Source: Aromatoleum toluvorans (GTDB lineage Bacteria > Pseudomonadota > Gammaproteobacteria > Burkholderiales > Rhodocyclaceae). Taken from it: a stretch of 64,000 nt of DNA. Numbering within the stretch: the first letter of the stretch is position 1; each line of letters starts with the position of its first letter. The notes beneath the pieces are model-generated. The model had not been told where the DNA came from. It did not search any database and saw only the letters and a program-made list of their open reading frames with translations. The translations under genes were made by a program, and so were the position numbers. The DNA lies in NCBI RefSeq assembly GCF_012910905.1, contig NZ_WTVN01000020.1, positions 1 to 64,000 on the forward strand, in the 5' to 3' direction. This document shows positions 18,382 to 29,555 of the stretch, piece by piece.

Positions 18382-18456
18382 GGGCGTAACGTTCGCGCGA
18401 GCATGCTTCGGAAAGGCATCATCGCACGTGGGTGGCCATGATTCGTACACTGATCG

Positions 18457-18530
18457 CAATTCGTCCCCGTGTACGGGGAATCTCCGTCGCGTCGTTCGAT
18501 TTACCCCCACACCACGCCCGCGGGGAACGC
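18457..18530 (-). repeat. decayed CRISPR repeats at the trailer end
   Basis: Two repeat relics lie left of the first intact repeat. 18502-18530 keeps ACGCCC(G)GGGGAACGC and precedes a normal 32-nt spacer (18531-18562). 18457-18483 keeps ATTCGTCCCC and CGGGGAA but the distance to the next copy has shrunk. Loss of repeat identity here marks the oldest, leader-distal end. Confidence 0.7.
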
Positions 18531-21500
18531 CCCACGAGTACGCGGACGACATGCGCGGCCGGCGGTTCATCCCCACGCCCGTGGGGAACGCGACGAGAAC
18601 CCCGATACCGCCCCCGTGAGGTTCGGTTCATCCCCACGCCCGTGGGGAACGCTTGAAAAAGTCGCCTCGTCCAATTGCCGTTGCCGGTTCATCCCCACGC
18701 CCGTGGGGAACGCCGCGCCAGCGGGCCACCTACGGGCTTCTCATCCGGTTCATCCCCACGCCCGTGGGGAACGCTTTTCAGCACAGAATGAGAGAATGAA
18801 GACGCGCGGTTCATCCCCACGCCCGTGGGGAACGCGCCTGCGGAAAGAGACCGCCAGGCTGCGAGGCCGGTTCATCCCCACGCCCGTGGGGAACGCTCGC
18901 TCCATGCTCCAAGCCGCGCGTTCCAGTCCGGTTCATCCCCACGCCCGTGGGGAACGCCGCTCGCCGGTCCATCGCACCCACTGCGGATCCGGTTCATCCC
19001 CACGCCCGTGGGGAACGCCCGGCAAGACCGAGAACGATGAATTCCTGATGCGGTTCATCCCCACGCCCGTGGGGAACGCGCACACGCGCCCGTCCGTGAT
19101 CGCCTGCGCGACGGTTCATCCCCACGCCCGTGGGGAACGCTTCACGATGGCGTGGGCGTCTCAGTGCGCAATGCGGTTCATCCCCACGCCCGTGGGGAAC
19201 GCCCTGGATCTGGTCGGCCGGGCTCACCTCGTGGCGGTTCATCCCCACGCCCGTGGGGAACGCTGGCGTTCGCGCTCGTATTGATCGAGTAGCGCCGGTT
19301 CATCCCCACGCCCGTGGGGAACGCTCGATCCACGGCAGATCGATGCCGAGCACGCGCGGTTCATCCCCACGCCCGTGGGGAACGCTCGCTACCGACCGTG
19401 CTGGCAAGGTCAATCACCGGTTCATCCCCACGCCCGTGGGGAACGCGTCACGGAAGGGGTGTCGGATGCGTTCCGATACGGTTCATCCCCACGCCCGTGG
19501 GGAACGCTGGCCGCACTCATTCACGCCGCGAGGGCGGTACGGTTCATCCCCACGCCCGTGGGGAACGCTTCTTCCGGCCAGCATGCAGGGCAAGGCGCCG
19601 CGGTTCATCCCCACGCCCGTGGGGAACGCGGATTGGCCGCGAGCGATCCATCCTTGAGCTTCGGTTCATCCCCACGCCCGTGGGGAACGCATGCCCGATT
19701 CAACGTGTACGCCGTTACCCGGCGGTTCATCCCCACGCCCGTGGGGAACGCAGTATCGCGGCGACGCCAACGACGCGGCCTTCCGGTTCATCCCCACGCC
19801 CGTGGGGAACGCAGCCGAGCGCGAGGTGGTTGTCGAGGCTCGGACGGTTCATCCCCACGCCCGTGGGGAACGCTTGCACCGCCGGATCGATGATGACCGT
19901 ATCGCCGGTTCATCCCCACGCCCGTGGGGAACGCTCTGCAGCCTCCACCACGTAGCGCATGACCCCCGGTTCATCCCCACGCCCGTGGGGAACGCCTCGT
20001 AGCGTTCTGACTTCCCTGCATATCGTTCGGTTCATCCCCACGCCCGTGGGGAACGCTTCGGATTGGCTTTGCTGAATTCCGCCCAGTCCGGTTCATCCCC
20101 ACGCCCGTGGGGAACGCGGCGCGCAGGCGGCTGGCCTTGTTCTCCAGCGCGGTTCATCCCCACGCCCGTGGGGAACGCGTGATGGCGAATTTCCTCTCCG
20201 ACGACATCGACGGTTCATCCCCACGCCCGTGGGGAACGCGAGCGCGAGCGTTACCGCGCCCTCCATTCCATCGGTTCATCCCCACGCCCGTGGGGAACGC
20301 AGGCCACCGACTGGCGTGTGACCCCGCACCAGCGGTTCATCCCCACGCCCGTGGGGAACGCGCGCTTCCGGCTGCACGTGGCTTCCACCGAAGCGGTTCA
20401 TCCCCACGCCCGTGGGGAACGCTGCAGCGCACCCATGAAGAAGCGCAAGCGGCACGGTTCATCCCCACGCCCGTGGGGAACGCCACGTGGACGGCGGTCG
20501 CCGTGGATCGTGACGCGGTTCATCCCCACGCCCGTGGGGAACGCCTCGGCGCCCGCGACTCGCAGGAAGCGATGGCCGGTTCATCCCCACGCCCGTGGGG
20601 AACGCTGCGACTCCGGCCCACAGCGCAGCTACTGCGGCGGTTCATCCCCACGCCCGTGGGGAACGCCAACGCGCAGGCGGACAAAGCCTGTTCGGCCGCG
20701 GTTCATCCCCACGCCCGTGGGGAACGCGCGTTCACGGCGCTGACGACCTGCAAGCTCGGCGGTTCATCCCCACGCCCGTGGGGAACGCGCCCGAATTCGC
20801 GCGCCTCGTGCAGTCTCACCCGGTTCATCCCCACGCCCGTGGGGAACGCGCCGCCGATGGGGTTGATGAGGTCGAACGTGACGGTTCATCCCCACGCCCG
20901 TGGGGAACGCTCCGTTCACATACACCGGCCGCGGCATGTCGGCGGTTCATCCCCACGCCCGTGGGGAACGCAGTCGTCATTTGTTGGCCTCCAGTTCTTT
21001 GCGCGGTTCATCCCCACGCCCGTGGGGAACGCCCGCGCAGTTCGCGCAGAGTGGTGTCCGACAACGGTTCATCCCCACGCCCGTGGGGAACGCGTGCTGA
21101 TTGGCGTCATGGTCGGCGTGCCGGGCGGTTCATCCCCACGCCCGTGGGGAACGCCGCCACTGCACCGACAAGAAACGGATGATGACCGGTTCATCCCCAC
21201 GCCCGTGGGGAACGCGTGATCCGGTTTGGCGCTATCTGAACCGTCGCCGGTTCATCCCCACGCCCGTGGGGAACGCCAGCTAGAAGCCCGCGCGGATTTC
21301 TTGCACCGCGGTTCATCCCCACGCCCGTGGGGAACGCATTTTTCGACCTCCTGTTGTGCCCCTGGAACACGGTTCATCCCCACGCCCGTGGGGAACGCGC
21401 CATTCACAACTCGCTCTTCGTAGTACATGCCGGTTCATCCCCACGCCCGTGGGGAACGCGATGCTAAGCTGCGCTCGAACAAGTTCTTGTCCGGTTCATC

Positions 21501-24500
21501 CCCACGCCCGTGGGGAACGCTGACAGATTTTGCAAAAACGATGCTGCGCGACCGGTTCATCCCCACGCCCGTGGGGAACGCTCGCGCAACTCCCCCACGG
21601 CAACCGCCGCGGGCGGTTCATCCCCACGCCCGTGGGGAACGCGCCATGGGTTACATCGAGGCCAAGTGCGGCACCGGTTCATCCCCACGCCCGTGGGGAA
21701 CGCCCTACTTGGTTCCTCGAAAGGGCCGCGTCTGCCGGTTCATCCCCACGCCCGTGGGGAACGCCTTCAGGCAGCAGGTCGCGGATCGAAACCGCGCGGT
21801 TCATCCCCACGCCCGTGGGGAACGCTCTGGCCGAGGACATGGCCCACTTCGCGAACAACGGTTCATCCCCACGCCCGTGGGGAACGCTTCACCGCCTTGC
21901 GGATGTCGGCAAAGCCGATCGGTTCATCCCCACGCCCGTGGGGAACGCACATGCAGATCTACAACGAATGGGAGCGCATCCGGTTCATCCCCACGCCCGT
22001 GGGGAACGCGCGCCGTTCTGTTCGGTGTGAGACCACGGCCCGCGGTTCATCCCCACGCCCGTGGGGAACGCCGCCGCCCGCAGCATAGCCAGCGCATCGA
22101 CCCCGGTTCATCCCCACGCCCGTGGGGAACGCTGCGAGAAAGCGCTCGAGGTGCTGCCGCTGCCCGGTTCATCCCCACGCCCGTGGGGAACGCAGGACAG
22201 CCCGAGTACCCACACATTGCTGTTACGGTTCATCCCCACGCCCGTGGGGAACGCCTGGGCAGGTCGAGCAGCACGTAGTCCTTGCGCGGTTCATCCCCAC
22301 GCCCGTGGGGAACGCTCGTCCGCAGACGATACCGGGCTGATGACCCGCGGTTCATCCCCACGCCCGTGGGGAACGCTCGGCCTCGTCCAATTGGCTGGCC
22401 TGCGATGCCGGTTCATCCCCACGCCCGTGGGGAACGCGATTTCAACGTCGTTGCGGCAGTATTCCGCCACGGTTCATCCCCACGCCCGTGGGGAACGCAT
22501 ATACCGACCTGAACGGCGCTGAACAGACGCTGGTTCATCCCCACGCCCGTGGGGAACGCAACAGTGCCAATCACGGTAATCCTGGAAGCGTCGGTTCATC
22601 CCCACGCCCGTGGGGAACGCGCTGCGCCTGGGTCGCAAGGGAAAGCGATTCACGGTTCATCCCCACGCCCGTGGGGAACGCCGCTTGCCGCCGTCGATCT
22701 CGACTTCCTCGGCCGGTTCATCCCCACGCCCGTGGGGAACGCTGGAAGCTCCTCGGTCGCGGCGGCTACGAAGGCGGTTCATCCCCACGCCCGTGGGGAA
22801 CGCGCCGCCGACGCCTACCTGCGCAACAGCCGCGGCGGTTCATCCCCACGCCCGTGGGGAACGCGTGTGCCCGAAGTGTCACTGCGATAGCTACAGCGGT
22901 TCATCCCCACGCCCGTGGGGAACGCGTCCGGTCATGCTGGCGTTCGGCCCTCCCGGCAGGTTCATCCCCACGCCCGTGGGGAACGCGTAACCAAGGAGAC
23001 CACCACCATGAGCATCACCGGTTCATCCCCACGCCCGTGGGGAACGCTCCGCCGCAACGCCCTCGACGCCGACGTCGGCCGGTTCATCCCCACGCCCGTG
23101 GGGAACGCGGGGCGCGGTCGGCCATGGCTCAGCTCTCCACCGGTTCATCCCCACGCCCGTGGGGAACGCCTGAGCGGGAAACTCGCCGAACAGACCATCC
23201 GCGGTTCATCCCCACGCCCGTGGGGAACGCGTGGTGCGCAGGCTGCCGCCGTTGTAGAGGGACGGTTCATCCCCACGCCCGTGGGGAACGCGCCCAGCAG
23301 TTGCAGCACTCCCGTCACGGCCCCGGTTCATCCCCACGCCCGTGGGGAACGCGACGTGTTCGAGACGTGCGTGCAGATCGGGCGCGGTTCATCCCCACGC
23401 CCGTGGGGAACGCCATCGCAGACCTCATTGAGCACGCGCTGTTCGGGGTTCATCCCCACGCCCGTGGGGAACGCGGGGTCGTGCTGGATATCGTGATTGG
23501 ACACCGCGGTTCATCCCCACGCCCGTGGGGAACGCCCACAGCGTACGCACGGTCCAATACGCGAAGGGGGTTCATCCCCACGCCCGTGGGGAACGCTTCG
23601 TAGCGGAGATCTTTCCCGTCTTGATCCACGGTTCATCCCCACGCCCGTGGGGAACGCCTCTCTCTCAGAAAATGCCGCCCGCGAGGCGGCGGTTCATCCC
23701 CACGCCCGTGGGGAACGCGTTACGTCGTTCCACGCGCTCCACGAATTGCCCGGTTCATCCCCACGCCCGTGGGGAACGCTCAGCGAACGGCACGCGACCG
23801 ATACGCCCTGACGGTTCATCCCCACGCCCGTGGGGAACGCCCAAATCCGAAACGCTCGCCGCCCTGCAGGAACGGTTCATCCCCACGCCCGTGGGGAACG
23901 CTAGATGCCTCCGCACCCGTCGCAGCGGTTGCCCGGTTCATCCCCACGCCCGTGGGGAACGCCAAGCCCGGCCGCAGCAGCGGTCGGGTAGACCCGGTTC
24001 ATCCCCACGCCCGTGGGGAACGCCCCCCGAGTTCATTAGAACGCTTCCTCTATCACGGTTCATCCCCACGCCCGTGGGGAACGCGGCGGAGCGGGCAAAG
24101 GCGGGATGGAAATCGCCGGTTCATCCCCACGCCCGTGGGGAACGCTCTACTACCAAGGGCAGAAACTGACGTGAAAGCGGTTCATCCCCACGCCCGTGGG
24201 GAACGCTTCTCGCCCACCGCGACGGCGGCGGATGCGGGCGGTTCATCCCCACGCCCGTGGGGAACGCCATTCCTGATTCGCGCCTAGCTCCTGCGCGATC
24301 GGTTCATCCCCACGCCCGTGGGGAACGCGAAACCCGTCCAGCCATACCCCTCAGACCACCACGGTTCATCCCCACGCCCGTGGGGAACGCCGCCAACAAT
24401 ACCCACACGCCCATAACGCCCCCGGTTCATCCCCACGCCCGTGGGGAACGCGGCTTAATGCCGTGCAGAACGACCTTGGAAACCGGTTCATCCCCACGCC

Positions 24501-24756
24501 CGTGGGGAACGCGGCTCACGCCGTCGAGAACTACCACACGACCGCGGTTCATCCCCACGCCCGTGGGGAACGCACGCGGACACAAAAACTGTCCCGTCTC
24601 CCGATCGGTTCATCCCCACGCCCGTGGGGAACGCTTCAGGACCTGCGGTTCGTGCCCCTTCGGAACCGGTTCATCCCCACGCCCGTGGGGAACGCCCCAC
24701 GGGATAAAGCCCCCGCGAGGTATCCGACGGTTCATCCCCACGCCCGTGGGGAACGC
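18502..24756 (-). CRISPR. type I-E CRISPR array, 102 intact repeats plus one decayed terminal repeat
   Basis: I counted 102 copies of a 29-bp repeat from 18563 to 24756 with 101 spacers, plus a degenerate copy at 18502-18530. Read on the minus strand, the transcribed direction, the repeat begins GCGTTCCCC, has the hairpin CCCCACG/CGTGGGG and ends GGGGATGAACCG, so the crRNA 5' handle is ATGAACCG, as in E. coli type I-E. The unit length is 61 bp with 32-bp spacers, except four 33-bp spacers starting at 19141, 21826, 22010 and 24329. Repeats are otherwise identical except at one terminal base in four copies. The leader and cas genes are at the right end. Confidence 0.98.
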
Positions 24757-24846
24757 ACTTCTTCCATCTCCATGAATTCACATGGAAATTTCAGAGCGCA
24801 AAATTCTACCAACGATTTTTGATGCCGAAAGAATTTTTCCGGATTG
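24757..24846 (-). promoter_or_regulatory. CRISPR leader with pre-crRNA promoter
   Basis: A 90-bp AT-rich stretch between the cas2 stop and the first (newest) repeat. On the minus strand TGGTAGAAT has the form of an extended -10 (TAGAAT at 24803-24808), which would start pre-crRNA about 40 bases before the array. CATCAAAAATCGTT just upstream partly resembles an IHF site. CCATG/CATGG (24770-24774 and 24781-24785) is an inverted repeat near the integration point. Confidence 0.65.
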
Positions 24847-26050
<1,204 letters not shown>

Positions 26051-26052
26051 GT

Positions 26053-26535
26053 TCAGATTTCTCCTGCGCGGCGAAGCGCTTCGTGCACCAGATCGGTCGG
26101 CACCCGATACCCGAACGAGGATAGCGCATCGAAAAGCGGTGCCAGCGCATCGATCTCGCCGGCCTTGCGGGCCGCAAGCAGTATGCCGACGGTGCCGACG
26201 ACCGGGATGCCGAGTTGCCGGGCGACGCGTCGCCCTTTGCGTTCGTCGACGAGGGCAGGGCAAGCGCGGTCGCGCGCGAGGATCAGCGCAGCCGCTTCGC
26301 CCGCGTCTAGCAAATGATCGGCGGCGAACTGCTCCGTGCCGGTCACCTCGACGCACTCGAACAATCCGGACTCGCGCGCTGAGAGAATGGCCCGAGCGCC
26401 GGGGCGCTGCGGATGGACGGTGCATTCGGCGAACACTTCGCCCGGCACCAGCACTTCGTCGAAATGGCGCGGCAGCAACCGGAGCAGATCCAGTCGCGCC
26501 AATGCGATCAGCGGTCCGCTATCGGCGACGACCAT
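26053..26535 (-). CDS. DUF3368 PIN-like toxin candidate
   Basis: A 160-residue protein of the DUF3368 family, a PIN-domain-like group usually paired with UPF0175 antitoxins. It begins VVADSGPLIALARL with the first PIN-type Asp at residue 5, has LDAGEAAALILA with the Glu of the GEAEAI motif (about 80) and LVDERKGRRVARQLG with an Asp, followed by VVGTVGILLAARKAG. A ribonuclease toxin role is inferred from the family. Its start overlaps the antitoxin-like gene by 17 bases and its end nearly abuts cas1, so the pair is embedded in the cas operon. Confidence 0.75.
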   Translation of the reverse strand: MVVADSGPLIALARLDLLRLLPRHFDEVLVPGEVFAECTVHPQRPGARAILSARESGLFECVEVTGTEQFAADHLLDAGEAAALILARDRACPALVDERKGRRVARQLGIPVVGTVGILLAARKAGEIDALAPLFDALSSFGYRVPTDLVHEALRRAGEI

Positions 26536-26860
26536 GATTCGCGATCACATCGAGCTCATCGTTGAGCTCGTCCGGCGTCTGCTGGACGACCGCGACACCC
26601 GCGGCTCCCGTGCGTTCGATCATCTCCTCGATGCCCAGCCCGGCGAACTTCGCGGCCTGCGCCAGCGTCAGCGTGCCCTCGTCGAACAGCTTGATCGCCA
26701 GCGACGTCCGCACGCCGCTTTCCAGCAAGGCATCGTCGAAGGGCACGGCAACGAAGACCGGGTTGCCGTGTTTGGTGACGACGGACAGCTTGCCCGCCTC
26801 GGCACCGCGGATCAGCTCCCCGGTGCGCTCGCGCAGGTCGCGGACGGTGAAGGTTTCCAT
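26519..26860 (-). CDS. Phd-like/UPF0175 antitoxin candidate
   Basis: A 113-residue protein. The start chosen is ATG at 26860, with GGAG six bases upstream; an ATG at 26878 has no such site. Residues 1-50 look like a Phd/YefM-type DNA-binding N-terminus (METFTVRDLRERTGELIRGAEAGKLSVVTKHGNPVFVAVPFDD) and residues 55-110 like a UPF0175 domain (LAIKLFDEGTLTLAQAAKFAGLGIEEMIERTG). Such proteins neutralise DUF3368 toxins and often repress their own promoter. A 14-bp palindrome lies just upstream. Confidence 0.72.
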   Translation of the reverse strand: METFTVRDLRERTGELIRGAEAGKLSVVTKHGNPVFVAVPFDDALLESGVRTSLAIKLFDEGTLTLAQAAKFAGLGIEEMIERTGAAGVAVVQQTPDELNDELDVIANHGRRR

Positions 26861-26885
26861 GGCGGGCTCCGGTCGCATGATTGTG

Positions 26886-26899
26886 CTATCAAATGATAG
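26886..26899 (-). promoter_or_regulatory. palindromic operator of the toxin-antitoxin pair
   Basis: CTATCA-AA-TGATAG is a perfect palindrome in the 45-bp gap between cas6e and the antitoxin-like gene, 26 bases before its ATG. It is AT-rich in a GC-rich setting and could be both -10 region and antitoxin-binding site, giving the pair, and cas1-cas2 behind it, a promoter of their own. Confidence 0.5.
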
Positions 26900-26905
26900 A
26901 ACAAA

Positions 26906-27703
26906 TCACTCGGCGCGACGGACGAGCAGCAGACCGCAACCGAAGGCTTTGGCCCGGCCTATGCCCGCGACGAGGGCTAGCTGCAATTTTGCAGGGTCGG
27001 TCACCTCAACCATTCCCTCGTAGTCCACCGAAGAAAACTGGATTCTTCTTCCCCGATGTTCCAGGCGATGCTGCGTATAACCTGTCCAGTCGATGCTCGG
27101 TTCCAGTTCGCCGCTGAATCGGCTGAGTCTGTCGACGGAGCGCACGCCTGCTTCTCCCAGGCGCTTGGAGATCCATGTTCGCGCCGCATTGTCGAGCGCA
27201 TCCCATTGGGCCTGCTTGTGTTCGCTCGATCCGGATTCGGGTACGGGATGACGGCGCTTGGTCGCCATCAGCACGTCATGAAATCGCCGTCGGACGCGCT
27301 GAGGCTTCTCTTTCAGACCGGAGAGCGTTCTTTGGGCGTTGTAGCGTGCCAGCTCTGTGGAGCCTACCGCCTCGGCCGTTGCCTCGGTTGGGTTTGCGCG
27401 TAGTCGGAAGTGCAGCCGGTCCCCCGTATGCAGCGCCGGCGCAAAGGGTTTCGAGGCGACGTCCAGCAAGCCCGGTATCGACCGTGGCTGGCGCTGCGAG
27501 ACGACGTAGTATTCGGGCCAGTCGTTCGGGTCTCGCTCGGCACGGAAGACGAAGTCTCGCCGTGCTTCGGCATCGCCGGGGAACAGACGCCACATCATGG
27601 CATGGTCGATATAGGCGTCGCCGCAAGTAAGGCGCAGGAGTTCCCGCCGATCCAGCCCGGCGAGATCCAGGCGTACACGCGAGAAGTAATGGTGATCGCT
27701 CAC
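26906..27703 (-). CDS. cas6e: pre-crRNA endoribonuclease Cas6e
   Basis: A 265-residue Cascade subunit that cuts the array transcript on the 3' side of each repeat hairpin and stays on the crRNA 3' end. It has the N-terminal ferredoxin-like fold with His34 in YIDHAMMWRLF, equivalent to the catalytic His of CasE, and the C-terminal glycine-rich loop GIGRAKAFGCGLLLV. The start is GTG at 27703, overlapping the cas5 stop as GTGA. It would also be expected to process the repeat-like RNA encoded at 31.9 kb. Confidence 0.95.
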   Translation of the reverse strand: MSDHHYFSRVRLDLAGLDRRELLRLTCGDAYIDHAMMWRLFPGDAEARRDFVFRAERDPNDWPEYYVVSQRQPRSIPGLLDVASKPFAPALHTGDRLHFRLRANPTEATAEAVGSTELARYNAQRTLSGLKEKPQRVRRRFHDVLMATKRRHPVPESGSSEHKQAQWDALDNAARTWISKRLGEAGVRSVDRLSRFSGELEPSIDWTGYTQHRLEHRGRRIQFSSVDYEGMVEVTDPAKLQLALVAGIGRAKAFGCGLLLVRRAE

Positions 27704-28479
27704 GAAGCATCCTCCAGCCGCATGAATTCCTGTCTGGGAGAAAACTGCCAGCGACGGCGGGACGTGGGGGTGTCGTGCCGCGTCAGTGACATGGTCGCGG
27801 GGCTATCCGGGGCGAGCGCTTCGACGCCCCATGCTTCGTCCCAGTAGTACCGCGCTTGCCCGCTGCCGAGTTTCAGCCAGCGTTGTGCGATGTTGCTGGC
27901 GCGGGTTGCATCCTTGTCCAGTTCCGGGAACGGCGATGCGTCGAAGGCGTCGAGCGCGGATTTGAGGCTGTCGAATTCGGCGACTCGCGGCGCGAGCGGC
28001 GCCGACAGAGGGCAGGATTTCCGTCCGAGATACAGGGGAAATGCCGGATACCGCAACGCTTCGGTCAGCCGGCCGAGCGACCAGGGGGCCTCGGGCGTCG
28101 TGCCCACTGCCACGGTGGCGAACGCGTCGCAGCGGTACTCGCGCGCAGACAGCAAAGTGCCGAGCTGCTCGCGAGTCGGCAGCGCGAGTTCCTGGCGGCG
28201 GGTTCGATAGGTCAGCTTCTTCAGTTGCGGGCCTGCTTGAACCGTGTGGTAATCGCGGAGCGGATGACCTGTAGCGTGCAGTTTGATGCCGAAGCGATAG
28301 CCGGCGTTGAGGCGTGCCTGGGCGTCGTCGTCTTCACGGCGCACCCCGAGCGCCGCGCCGAGCAGGCCGAGCAGCGCCGAGCGCGATGGCTGGCTGGCCG
28401 AGTGCCGTGATTCACCGACCGCGATTTCGCCCCAGCTTGCCATCGGCCCGTAGAGCCGGAAGACCAGGTACTCGGCCAT
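27700..28479 (-). CDS. cas5: Cascade subunit Cas5e
   Basis: A 259-residue RAMP protein (CasD family) that binds the crRNA 5' handle and caps the Cas7 backbone. It begins AEYLVFRLYGPMASWGEIAVGESRHSASQPSRSALLGLLGAALG, typical of Cas5e. The ATG at 28479 lies two bases after the cas7 stop; the frame extends upstream but without similarity. It ends overlapping cas6e. Confidence 0.95.
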   Translation of the reverse strand: MAEYLVFRLYGPMASWGEIAVGESRHSASQPSRSALLGLLGAALGVRREDDDAQARLNAGYRFGIKLHATGHPLRDYHTVQAGPQLKKLTYRTRRQELALPTREQLGTLLSAREYRCDAFATVAVGTTPEAPWSLGRLTEALRYPAFPLYLGRKSCPLSAPLAPRVAEFDSLKSALDAFDASPFPELDKDATRASNIAQRWLKLGSGQARYYWDEAWGVEALAPDSPATMSLTRHDTPTSRRRWQFSPRQEFMRLEDAS

Positions 28480-28481
28480 GT

Positions 28482-29519
28482 TCAGGCTCCGGCGACGAAG
28501 TCGACCAGTTCGGCCATGCTTCCCTCGCCCGCGAGGACATCGAACTGTTTGTGCGCATCGGCACACGGACCATAGACCTTGTCCATGTTGTCGCGAACCC
28601 TGATCAGTTCAGTGGTAGTCGCGTGGCCGTAGTCCCCGCCGTTGATCGGTTTCAGGAAGGCGAGCGACAGCGATCGCGGTTGGCGCTGTCCTTTCTCTGC
28701 CAGCGCGAAATGAGCGTAGGCGCGCGAGGCGAAGCTGTTCTGCTTGCCGGAGGGGCCGACCGTGAGCGCCGTCTCGGTCAGTGCGCGCAGTGCCCTCGCA
28801 GTCAGGGTCTCGTCGCCGCCCAGATTCTTCAGCAGCTGGTCGCGATCGATGCAGATGTATTGATAGAAAAGGGCCGACGCGAATCCGGCCTCGCCGACGT
28901 GGCCCGCGCCGGTCTCGTCACGCTGGTTGAGGTCGTCGACGGCCGTGAAGTAATCGTCTTCGACGGCCGACGCGTGCACGCCGAGCGCGTGCGCGACCTG
29001 CACCGCCGCTTCTCCGTTGCATTCCGGCCGGTCGGCGATCATGCGGCCGAACATTCCGATGTCTACCGCATATTGCGTGTGCAGCAGGCCGTCCAGCTCC
29101 TCGTCGGTCGGGGGACGTCTCTCGGAAATCAGGGTCCGGCTCAGGGCATTGAGAGTTTCGCGTTCTTCGGGGGAGACGTGCACCAGGGTTTCGGTTTCGA
29201 GCGGGTTGTCTTTCTTCGGTTTGCCGAAGACCGCCGTAATCTTCGCCGCCCAATCCCTGGCGTCGGACTCCTTGATGTCACCCGCCACGAGCGCGTTGTA
29301 GGTTTCGGCCCCGAGGCGTTTGGTTCTCGTGCCGATGTGGCCGCTCAGCGCCGACTGGAATACGTCCGAGGTACGCCATGCGCGTTTGAGACTTTGCGAC
29401 GAGACGCGAAGGCGTTCCGTGCCGCCGACCTTTGCCGTCTTGGGGCGGCCGAGATCGTCCCGATTGAGGTTGGAGGGCGGATAGGCGACGAGCAGATGTA
29501 GCTGGATGAAACGGGTCAT
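28482..29519 (-). CDS. cas7: Cascade backbone subunit Cas7e
   Basis: A 345-residue protein (CasC/Cse4 family), present in six copies in Cascade and forming the filament that holds the spacer part of crRNA. Its thumbs push out every sixth base of the guide. Signatures are FIQLHLLVAYPPSNLNRDDLGRPKTA and RLRVSSQSLKRAWR at the N-terminus and SFASRAYAHF later. It sits 36 bp after cse2. Confidence 0.95.
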   Translation of the reverse strand: MTRFIQLHLLVAYPPSNLNRDDLGRPKTAKVGGTERLRVSSQSLKRAWRTSDVFQSALSGHIGTRTKRLGAETYNALVAGDIKESDARDWAAKITAVFGKPKKDNPLETETLVHVSPEERETLNALSRTLISERRPPTDEELDGLLHTQYAVDIGMFGRMIADRPECNGEAAVQVAHALGVHASAVEDDYFTAVDDLNQRDETGAGHVGEAGFASALFYQYICIDRDQLLKNLGGDETLTARALRALTETALTVGPSGKQNSFASRAYAHFALAEKGQRQPRSLSLAFLKPINGGDYGHATTTELIRVRDNMDKVYGPCADAHKQFDVLAGEGSMAELVDFVAGA

Positions 29520-29555
29520 ATGAGTCTCCCTTGCGTATGCAACATGTTCGCGATG

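Noticed and set aside
18469-24822. Many overlapping open frames of 60-370 codons across the array, encoding repeated [16 protein letters not shown] and FIPTPVGNA
   Set aside because: They are translations of the CRISPR repeat in three frames with spacer sequence between; no start or codon bias supports a protein.
24757-24846. A consensus IHF site in the leader
   Set aside because: CATCAAAAATCGTT resembles the site only partly; the TTR half is out of register, so I list it only as a resemblance.
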